Of a stretch of 64,000 nucleotides of DNA, positions 9,801-21,800 are shown in pieces (within the stretch, counting starts at the first letter, position 1; every line of letters starts with the position of its first letter). Under the pieces are notes generated by a model that was not told the DNA's origin, did not search any database, and saw only the letters and a program-made list of their open reading frames with translations. The DNA is from Bacillota bacterium (GTDB taxonomy: Bacteria; Bacillota; Clostridia; Oscillospirales; Oscillospiraceae): NCBI GenBank assembly GCA_028719885.1, contig JAQYLT010000050.1, positions 1 through 64,000 on the forward strand, given 5' to 3'. Position numbers and translations under genes: made by a program.

Positions 9801-12800
9801 TGACTTCGGAAACAGCCCCCTCATTTATGGCAAACGCCCCGATACAATCGAAATCACCCTGAAACGCTACACCCAAAGCGAGCTGGGCCAGGGCAATCAG
9901 ATTCCGACGGGGGTTGGCATGAATCTGGACTCAGGGGAAGAGGGCAAGCCCTATATCGAATGGACGGTTTCTGCGGACAATCCGAATCTCTGGAAGTACA
10001 CCATTTATAATCTGGAGCGCTACGCCCCCAACGGAATGCCCTATATCTACGTCCTGACAGAAACCCCAGCAGAGGGGTATGACCAGTCCAGCAAGTCGGT
10101 GAGCGGCGGGGCGGGTGCAACGCTGCAAACGCTGACCAACAGCCTTGGCGGCACCTACTATGTCCGCAAGAACTGGATGGACGGCAACAACAAATACGGC
10201 CTGCGTCCGACAAGCGTCACGGTTGTCCTCCAGCGCTCCATCGACGGCGGCGCAACCTGGCAGAACATTGCCTGGAATGCAAGCTTCTGGAATGAGACGA
10301 CCCAGACCGGTCTGCCCAGCGCCACCACGGGATTGGCAATGGTGGACGGGGTAGAGCAGGTGACGGATATTGTCTCCATCCAGCTCACTTCGGACAATGT
10401 CATCCGGAACACCAAGGGCAACTCCTGGCACTATACCTTTACCAATCTTCCCACCCAGGACCCCGCTGGAAACAAATGGACCTACCGCTGCGTTGAGAAA
10501 AAGATCGGCAATGCGCCCATGGAGGGAGAGGAAGATGAACAGGCAGGCGCCTACACTCTGACCTATCCCACCCGGAATGGGGCTAAAACCATCATCCAGA
10601 ACAAGCTGGAGTCCACCTCGCTGTATGTGCAAAAGAAATGGCAGGACGACAGCGGCAACCTGTATGATTCCCGCCCGGACAGCCTCACCTTTGTCCTGCA
10701 AATGCGGGGCATCCAAGGCGTTACGGACCCCACTCCGGCGGAGAATGAAACCACCCCGAGTACGGAGGAGGGCAGCGGCACCGGAGAGTCAGGCAGTGGC
10801 ACCGGCGGAGAAACAGGCAACGGTACCGGCGGAGAAACAGGCGGTGGAGAGGGAGATACCGAGCTGACCAACTGGACGAATGTGAAAGTGAACGGCAGGG
10901 ACTATACGTTCACCCTCACCCCCGACCGCTGGGAAACCACCCTGCAGGATCTGCCCGTGGCCATCATCGGCGAAGACGGCCTGACCTACTATGCCCTGTA
11001 TTTCCGGGCAGTGGAGGTGACAGAGGAAGACGGCAAAGTGACTGGCGCCCTCAATTATCAGGACGTCACCGACTACAGGCTGGAATCGGAGGATCATGTC
11101 TATAATCAGCAGCTGGCCCGGAACGAGAGTACCATTACCAATCAGCTGATTACCCAATCGCCCGTCACGGATATTTCCATCCAAAAAATCTGGCGCCGCC
11201 AGAGCGGAACGGAGGTCAGTGCCACCTTTGAGCTGCTGTACAAAACAGAGGACGAAACAGACTGGCATTGCTATGGAGCAGCTGCGCTTCCTACAGATGA
11301 CTCCGGCGCATTAAGCCAGAATCCTGACGATTGGAAGAGTCATACCGAAGAGGCCGGCTGCGTGCAGCAAACCGTGAAATCCACGGATGCCGGGGAAATC
11401 ACGGTGAAGTGGACGGGCCTTCCCCAATATGACCGGGAAGGCAATGTGCTGCATTACAAAGTGGTGGAGCATCCTGTTTCCGGCTACAAAACCGAGGAAT
11501 CCTCCACGCAGACAGGCGCATTTGCCACGGAGTATGCTTTCACCAATATCGAGCTGCAAGAATATACGGTGACAAAGCAGTGGCGGAACACCTCCTATGC
11601 CGAGAAAGAGGGGAACCGCTTCACTGCCACCTTCCAGCTTCAGCAGCAGATTGAGAGCAGCAGCGCCTGGACGGATGTTGCGGGAAAGGTGTGGACGTTT
11701 TCCACGGATACCGTAAACGATACCCAATCCTATACTTGGGAAAATCTTCCCAAATACACCGCAGATGGAAAGCAAATCACCTATCAGGCGGTGGAGACGG
11801 CAATCAACGGGAAAACCGTGACCAACGATACCAACGGCTCCTACATTGTCTCCTACCAATATGACAATGGCGGGCTTGATGATGCTGGAAAAACAGTCCT
11901 GGAAAGTGACCCTGCCTTTGCGGGCACCAAAACCGTTGCCACCAACCGGATGGTGTATGGCTTTGTCAATCTGAGCAAGGCCGCCGCCTATCTGGCGCCC
12001 GGTGTGACGGAAGAGACGGTCACAGACGAGAACGGGGCCACATCCGTTGTCAAAAAATTGGCGGGTGTCAAATTCGATATCTATTCCGGAATCTATGACC
12101 CTGATTCCCCCAATGCCCCCTATGTCTCCAATGTTCTGACTGATTCCAACGGCAACCTGATTTGTAATTTGGACGGAACCTATGGAGATGAACAAAAGTA
12201 TCTCATTTCCGGCACCTATACCCTGGTGGAAACCAGCACCAATGCGGACTACAGCCTGTGGAAAAACGGCGTGGAATTCACCGTGGGCACCAACGGCGGG
12301 AATACGGATACCGGTGAGCACGGCACCGCCTGGGTTAAAACCACGAAGCTTCTCGGCATTCCCCTTTATCTGAGCGTGAACTATGTGCCCCATGGGGGAG
12401 ATCACTACTTCCGGGATGACTGCAGGGCCGTCAATTCCGACGGCAATGCCTACAACCTGGAAAGCCGGGGCATCATCCAGTTCACCAAGACCGGGCCCAA
12501 TGGCGATGCGCTGAACACCTATGACGGTGCGGCGGGGAAGTCCCAGGCCTACTTCGGCGTGTATACGGATGAAAGCTGCACCAATCAGGTGGCCGGAATG
12601 ATGGCCTTCGATGGCGTGACCATGGTGCTGACCACATTGGGCCAGGATGGCGGCGACAAGGCGGATGATTTCTTCGCTGTGAAAAACGAGGCGGCGCTTC
12701 CTTATCTTCGCAGAGGGGAAGATGGTACGCTCACCCTGCTCTCCGGCACCTACTTCATTCAGGAGAAAATTGCCCCTCCCGGCTACAAGCTGGATAACAG

Positions 12801-15800
12801 AGTTCGCAAGGCAGTTGTTCCCAAAATCGAGAAAAACGATGGAACCACCAGCTATACCGAGAAGGTGGCCCAGATCATGCTCCTGGACGAGCAGACCGGA
12901 AGCACTGATTATTCCTGGGAAAATGAGAAAAACCAGCTGACCCTCTACAAGCGGGACCAGTATGGCAGAATCGTCAAGCTGGGGACCGATGGCTATCTGG
13001 AGCTCACGGTTGAGAACACAGGCGTTACGTTCCCGAGCGATGAGCGCACCATCCGGCTGTATCAGGATAAGACATCCCCGGCGCGGGACAACAGCGGGAA
13101 TCCCATTTCGGGTTATGTCCAGTTCGATGAGGACGCCTCTGCCTGGACCATTACAGGACTGTTGGATGCCGGAAAGACCTACACCATCAGCGAACCGGCT
13201 GCCCCGGAAAATAACATCGTGGCCAAGCCTTTCCGCTTCACCATGAATCCCAACGGCAGTATCACCGTTTCCGAAGCAGATCGTGAATATGCAGAAGAAA
13301 AGAGTGATCCCCTGGAATGCACCGGTGGGGATTACAACAACTACTTCAAGTCGGCTGCTGCGGGCAACGTGGTGGTGCTGCGGGATGTGGCCCGGTATTT
13401 GAAGGACGTGGGCCTGATCAAGGAAGACTCCGTAACCAGAGAAAAAATCCCGTACATTTCCTTTGAGCTTTATAAGTACGATAGCCTGGAAAACGGGGAG
13501 CCCGTCAACGAAAAGTCTGTTCTGGAAGAGGGAAAATTCCTGACAACCGATGCCGACGGACAGATCGAGCTGTCCAAGACATCCGGCTATCAGAACCTGA
13601 TTACCGGCTGCGATCTCCGCTTCGGCCTGGATGTGGGCAAGTACTATTTCAAAGAAATCGAGCGCGGCGCGTCCGATTCCTACCGGTTGCTGGAGGACTA
13701 CATTTTCTTTGAGATCAAGCCCAAGAAAAGCACTTCCGATGATTATCAGGACTATGCCGAAGTGGTATTCCAGACAACCTCGGACGGTACCGTTACCCAG
13801 CCAGAAGAGCATTTCGCCACCGTGAAGAATACACCGGTGACCGAAAAGGCGAAAAAGCTTCTTCTGAACAAGGTGGACAGTGAGGATGAACAGGAGCTCT
13901 CCGGCGCGCAATTCACGCTGACCTACACCTCCGTCAATGATGGAACAGAGGGCCGCTTTGATACAACGACCTATTACTGCTTGACCAATGATCAAGGTGA
14001 GCTGTGTCTTCGCGAGAATAATCAGCCGGATGGCGCAATCACCGCAGACGCACCTGACATCTCCAGGAAAGGCACTTATGTCCTGGTGGAGACCAAGGCA
14101 CCGGATGAAATCGACCTGGTACAGGACAACTACATGACCAGGACGGATGGAGACGGCAACCAGGTCATGATGATCACGTTCGCAGTGGATTCCAAAAACC
14201 AGATTCATGTGAACCAACGGTTCAACGAATCCGGTGCGCTGGAAGATACGAATCAAAACGAACTGGTGGTTTTGCCTGAAAACCCAGTGAATGCCGACCA
14301 CACTGCACTGACGCTCACCGTCAAGAACGAAAAGACGGTGGTCTCCGTTGCCAAGCGGAACGACATCGAGGACGACACCAAAACCAGCAGCCAGAAGAGC
14401 CTGAACGGCGAAGTCCTTTCCGGCGCCAAGCTGGAAATCTACGAGGTGGATGAAGCGGGGAACCGGACGAAGAAAGTCACAGAATGGACTTCCGACACTG
14501 GTGAACACAGGCTCACGGACGGCATGCTGAAAGAAAACACCATCTACGTCCTCCATGAAGAGGAAGCGCCGGTGGGATACCTGGCAGCGGACGACATTTT
14601 CTTCAAGCTCTTTGGTACCACCACCAAGAATGGCACTTTCGTTTCCCAGCTCTATGTCTGGACGGAAACGGAGGAAGGAGTTTCCTGGTTACCGACCACC
14701 TCCATCAATGAAACCGTTCTGACCATGGTGGATGAAGCCATCATCGCCCCGGTGGATTTGCAGAAGGTGGTGGGCAGCGAGACGGCCGGGTACGAAATTC
14801 TGCCCGGCGCGGTCTTCAAGGTGGAATCCCTGGACGACAGCACAGTTCTTGGCAATGCCGTCACGGATTCTACCGGCCATCTGGTGTGGCAAACCGTCGT
14901 AAACCCCAGCGGCCTAGTCTTCAACGCCAATGGCAAGCGGGCGGAATCCGATTCCGATGATGTTCTGGGGAAGACCATCATCCTGCGGCAGAATTCCAAC
15001 GGTTATAAATTCACGGAAATCAGCGCCCCAGACAATGCTTATTGCGATAAGAGCAAGAGCTACACCGTGAAGATCACCGCCGGGAATTATCAGGCCTACC
15101 GCGATGGCGGTTACCGGGATAACGTCTATGTGGACATTCTGGCGGCGAATGCGGCCGAAAGCAAAACCGTCCAGAAGCTTACCACAAGGGAGGACATTCC
15201 CACTGCCGATGATCTGGTGAACCCGCCCTTTGAGGCAAGCTTCCAGCTGTACAAGTACGATGCGGAAAACCTGGCAATCAATGATGCCCATAACAATTAT
15301 GAAACCATTGGCTTGGAGGGCGTCACGTTCACGCTGTATAAAATGAAGGCGGACGGGACCTATCCCCAGACGGGTACAACGTATACCACCGGTGAAAATG
15401 GCCTGCTCCACATCAATCTGGCGGAAAAGGGCACCTACAAGCTGGTGGAAACCACACCCCTGACAGGTTATCAAAAGAACAGCAGCGAGCTGGTATTCAC
15501 CATCGTCAACGGTGACTACAAGAAGACCCTGACCTATTCGGGAGACGGGACAAATCATACCCTTGTGATTCGGGATGAAAACAGGAATCCCATTGATGGC
15601 ACAGCGGCCTATGATCTGCCCAACAGCAGAATCCACGGCACGGTGACCCTAACCAAGCAGGATGCGGATTCCGGCGTCAAGCTGAACGGCGTTCTGTACA
15701 CCCTGACGAGAATCGATCCCAGCACGGCAAATCCCAATGTGGACAAGTGGTTCCCTGGGGTGCAGACGAGCGTCACCGTGGAAACCGGAAAGACGTATAC

Positions 15801-18800
15801 CGTGGTTGCAAGCGCTGAAAACGAGGATGCCTTTGACAGCGGCAGAACGGATGGAACCACCGGTGTGCTCACCATCAAGGACCTGCAATGGGGCACCTAC
15901 CAATTGGTAGAGCGCACTGCGGCGGACGGCTATATTCTGGATACCGCCAAAATCCTCAAAGTTACCGTTGGTCCGGAGGGGCTGACGAAAACCGTTACTG
16001 ACGATGGAAAGCAGTTTGTTACCAACACCAAGAACTCCTTGACGGTGAAAAAGACGGCCTTGGACGGCACAACGGTTTTGGACAACGCCCAGTTCGTCCT
16101 CCATCCCGTGACAAAGAACGGTGAGACCGAGACAATGGATGATTCCCGGGTCAGCTTCTTCTCCACGGCCAATGCCCAAACTGCCGATGGAGTCACCATC
16201 ACAGCAGGGAAGACCACCATCTACGGACTGCCTCTCGGCACCTACGTGCTGGAGGAAATCAAAGCCCCGGATGGCTACGAGCTGACCAAGAATGTGATCT
16301 TCACCATGCAGGAGGACGGCACCGTCGCCGATGTCACCACTTGCAGGGTTGGGGAGGATGGCACCGTTACCCGGGGGGATACAGGGGAAAGTGTGGTCAC
16401 CGCTTCCGTTACCGGCAGCGGAATCAATGTCAACTACACCCTGACTGTAAAGAACACCCCCATTGAAGTGAGCCTTACCAAGGCGGTTTCCTCCGGGACG
16501 CTTACAACAGCGCGTGGAGAAGCCAGTTATACCATTTCTGGAATTTTTGCCGGAAAGACTGTAACGGAAAGCAAAACGATCAACGGCAATGTCATTGATG
16601 TGGATTTGAAGGCGCAGCTGATTGGCGGCAATTCCTACACCATCACGGAGATCCACGCCCCTGACGGCTACGAGGTTCAGAAAAACGCTGCCACCATTCT
16701 GGTTAAAAAGGACGGCACCATCGAAGTTACCAGCGGTAATGATTTCCTGACGGTGGACAACTTAACCGGCACTGCGGCCCTGACCTTTACAGATGCACCC
16801 ATCGAGTTGACCCTGAAAAAGGTGGATCAGAATGGAAGCGTGATTGATGAGACAGCTCTGGGATACGCCAAGTTCAGCATCACGGGCCAGTTTGCCAATG
16901 ACAGCGGCAGCGCAGCAGTGGATACCATTGAGGGCCTGACAACGGCTGACTTCACGGGCAAGCTTCGCGGGCGGTTGATTTCCGGCGAAATCTACACCGT
17001 GACAGAAACCTTTGCCCCCAAGGGTTATAAGCTGACAAACACGTTCACTTTCACCGTGGATCCATATGGCAATCTCCAAACGGTATCCGGAAGCGATGCC
17101 AGCGGCGTGGGTTCGGATGTGCTCACCGTCAAAAACTACCCCACTGAAATCACATTCGTTAAGGTGGATGACAATGGCCCGCTCAAGGATGCACGGTTTA
17201 CCCTGACTGGCAGTGCATTTGTAGACGCCCCTCTTCCGACGGGTGTACAATGGACAGATGAATCCCATCAGGGTCTGACCTGGGCCACCACAACCGACCC
17301 CACAGTGCTGACGAATCTTCTCATAGCCAATGTAAACTATACGCTGCATGAGGTTCGGGTACCTTATCATGAGGTGATGGCAAATGACATCGTTTTCCAT
17401 CTGGACGAGTATGGAAAGATCGAAGTCACGCAGAATTCCTCGATTCCCAACAATACGGGGGATGCTGTGGCAATTTCGGACAGTGGCATCGTCATGACCA
17501 TCCGGAATCCCATCATCAAAGGCACCGTCACCCTCACAAAGTATTGGAAAGAGAGCAGCACGGCTGCCAATGCCTATGATGTGCAGCATCTTCTGCCGGG
17601 GGCGGTTTACAAGCTGACCATGGTGAAAAATGCAGAGGGACAAGAGGTGAATACGCCGGTTAAGACGGGAGAGCGGATCTCCGACGGCTATGCCTACAGC
17701 AAAACCGGCACAGTTGACCGCTTCACCACGGACGGCAGCGGCAAAATCGTCGTCACCGGTCTGCCCGAGGGAACCTATGAGTTCCTGGAAGTGGACGCGC
17801 CCCCGGCTTACCACATCAACAATGAAGAGGCGGACAAAATCCAATTCACCATTGTCAATGCGGATGGTGCTCTGGTGACTCTTGGTCCTCAGATGGACGC
17901 CCGCGTCAATGCTTCCATTTCCCTGACGAAGTACAGCGGAGAAAATCTTCTCCCCGGTGCCGTCTTTGATGTGGCCTACAGCGAAACCAAAAACGGAACC
18001 TACACCTCCATCGGCACAATGACCACGAGTGACGAAGGCAAGGCAAGCTTCTCTCAGGGCACCTATCCCGGAAGCACCACCCCCGAGGGCCTGCGCCGTG
18101 GCTACTACCGGCTGACGGAGCTTTCCGCCGACGGCCAGATGCTGAACGACACCAAATCCACCCGCAACACCATTACCTTTGAAATCGGAAACAAGCTGAA
18201 CAAGATGTATGAGGTGAAAGCCGGTTCGGATTATTCCGAAGGCGGTTCGTTCATCAGTTTGGAGAATAGAGGCGTCGTGGATACGCCCATTCCCACCAAG
18301 TCCATCACGGTTCACAAGGTATGGAAAGATGACAGCGGTTTGGAGCTGACGTTCCAGCCGGCATCCATTCAGGTGCAGCTCTACAGCTCCTACAATGGTG
18401 GAGAGCCGGAAGCCGTGGGTAGTTCAGTTACGCTGAATGCCGATAATCACTGGACCTATACCTGGGAGAATCAGCCCGCCTATGTCAATAAGGTCACGGG
18501 TGAAAACGGGAAAATGACCACCTACCTTTATACCTATACGGTACGAGAGGTGGATGGGAAGTCTTGGTATGATGTACAGTACAGTGATTCAACTGTGGAA
18601 GGCCCCTTGAATGTCGGGGAGAAAGACGGCAATACTACCTCCACCATCACCAATACGCTGATTGGTGGCGGGGAGAAGAAAACCCTGACCATCCACAAAA
18701 CCCTGGGCGGCGGTGTAACGGAGGATGCATTCCAGGTGCGGGTCATTCTGAAACGGGATGGAGCAATTGTTGGCAACAGCGAGTTCGGCTATTACCTGGA

Positions 18801-21800
18801 CCCCTGCAAGGTGTTTGATGCCAACGACACAGAGCTCAGGACAGAAACCCCGGACGCAAATGGCTGGATGACCATCCATGGCGGTGAAAGCATCACGGTG
18901 GAGCTTCCCAAGGGAGTTTCCTATGAGGTGGAGGAAAGAACGGATACCAATGGAGACGCGATAACCGTCAACACGAGTCAGTATTCCTATGTTCCCCGTT
19001 ATGATAGCAATCAAACAGGGAAGATGGAGGACCATGTCTCCACCACCATCCGCAATGCCGTTCACAAGAGCCTGAGCCTGGCAAAGCAGGCCATCTCCGG
19101 CAACAAGCTCCGGGGCGCGGAATTCACCGTGACCTATGTGCCGCTGGGCGGCAGCAGCTACACTGGGCAGCCTTACACAAAGACCTTTACCACAGATGAA
19201 AACGGCGCGATCCTGGATGAAAACGGCAAGCCCATTGACCTGACCGACCAGGGCACCTATACCATCGTGGAGACCAGGGCACCGGCGGGCTACATCACCC
19301 CCACGAATCAGGACGGAACGCCCATCGTTCTGGCCACGGTTACAGTGAACGAGAACGATATGATGTCCATTGTATCCGCATCGGATTTGGCTGCGGTGAA
19401 AGTGATATCCGATGGCTCCAAGGCCTCTGTGACGGTGACCAATGAGCAGACCAAGGTCTTCATCGGCAAGACCATTGATTACGCCAATGGTACTCCGCTG
19501 AAAGACGCAAAGCTGGAACTCTACGGCCCGGATAATCAAAAGCTATTCGGAGAATGGACGACCGGCACTGACCCGCAATTGGTTACCGAGGGCTTGTTGT
19601 GTGAAGGTGTGGTATACCGGCTCCATGAGGTTGATGCTTCCGCTCCCGTGGGCTATCTGGAAGCGGCGGACATCTACTTCAAGCTGGACGGCACCTACAC
19701 CAATTCCAACGGCAACCGCTCTTCCCGCATTATCCTTACGGATGAGAACGGAACTCCGGTAGAGCAGAACACCAACGGCAACAGCTACGGTGCCCCCGGT
19801 GTGGTAAATGGAATTCTGAAACTGGTGGATGAAACCATCATCGCCCCGGTGAATCTGCGAAAGGTACTGCAGACCGGTGAGAACACCTGGACGGCATTGG
19901 AAAATGTTGAGTTCACGGTTTCTGACGGCACAACCACCTTTGGCACCGCGGTTACCAACAGTCAGGGCTATCTGATTTGGAAAACCCTTAACTCCGTAAC
20001 CGACGGCAGTGGGGAAACCCTGGTTTACAATGCCCAGGGCTCCAAGGAAACCAGAACCGGTGATGTGCAGAGCCAAAACCTGCCCGTCATTCTCCGGCAG
20101 AACACTGCGGGCTACCAGTTCCGGGAATCCTACGCCCCCGACCATGCCTACAACGATGGAAGAATCTACGATGTGAAGATCACGGACGGGAACTTTGAGA
20201 AATACAGGCTGACTCCTGCCAATGGAGCACCTCAGTTTGATTCCACAAAGTACATCAACATCGTAGAAGCGGATGCAAATGCCGTGACGCACACGGTGGA
20301 AAACCTGAGCACCGGAAGCGACACAACAGAGTTTACCTCCGCTGTCGGCCTGGCGGTGAACCTGCCCTATAAGTCCATCATCACCCTGTTCAAGTATGAC
20401 GCGGATGAGGGCGCAAACAACGGCCCCCTCCCCGGCACGGAATTTACCCTTTATCATGCGGTGATCGGGGAGAGCGGCTGGACACCGGGAGCAGTGGTAA
20501 CGGATGCCTGGGAGACCGGAAAGACCGACCCCCAGCCCGACGGCGTCTTTACCACAGGCAGCAATGGAAAACTCTCCATCGAAATCCACAAGAAAGGCTC
20601 CTACATCCTGGTGGAGACGGCGGCGGCCCCCGGCTATAAGCTGGCTGCGAATCCTCCCACCCTGGAATTCACGCTGGAGGATGGGCCAGAAGGTCAGGAA
20701 TACCGCTATCATGGAACGAAAGAATGGAAGCTGGATGACACCGGCATTCCCAATGAGTCCATTCATCTGTCCCTGACCAAGGTGGACTATGACAATTTGG
20801 CTACGCCCCTCAGCGGTGTGAAATTCACCCTGGAACCGGCGGAGGACTCCTCGTTCATCGAAAGCTATGTAACAGGGCATCCCGATGAATTTGAAAACGG
20901 GAAAATCACCCTGACGACGGATTCCAACGGCGTGATCAAAATCCCCAAGGGCCTGGTGCAGCAGGACAATTCCTATATCCTGACGGAAACCGACCTGGGC
21001 AGCAACACCAGCTACCGCCTGGCGGAGAAAGCGGAGGACCGGCAAATCACCTTCCTGGTGAATGCGGACGGAACCATGACCATCACCAAGGAAAATGACA
21101 TGTTCAGCCTGATGCCAACCGTAGAAAGCACAATCGATGCCACAAAGCTGCTGGTGAAAAATCAGCAGATTTCCCTCACCGTTTTCAAGCGGGATCAGGT
21201 GAGCGGGAATGGGGTTGAGAAGGTCACGCTGCGGCTGAGTAAGCAGATCGACGGAACCTGGACGCCGTTCCATTTTGATGGAGTGACGGATGCCGATGGA
21301 AAATGGCAAACGGGTGCCACCGGAAAAGTCACCTTTCAGGGAACCGGCTTCACCCCCGGCACCTATCAGCTGGAGGAAACGGAAACCCCGCAGGGCTACA
21401 ATTCCATTGCCGGAGCCTTGATCTTCACCATCGACGAAAGCGGCAAAATCAGCTCCGGCACGGTGGAAGCTTCCCCAGAGGCTTCCCTGGAGGATGGCCC
21501 CGGCGAGAGCGAGAAGCAGGCGCTGAACTTCACGGTTCAAAATCCGGAAGACGGCCAGGCTGGCGGCATTCAGCTGAATGTGGACAATGCGGCCTATTCT
21601 ACGCTGCAGCTCACCAAAAAAGGCTCGGACGGTCAGACGCTGGATGGCGTGACAATCCGCCTGGACTATTGGGACGGCCAGTGGAATTACATCAACCAGA
21701 CAGGCGGCGTAGCTGCAGTGACAGAAGACGGGGCACTGACCCCGGGCACGGCAGAAACGGCAACGCTGGCTACCGGCGGTGGCGGCAAGATAACCGTTTC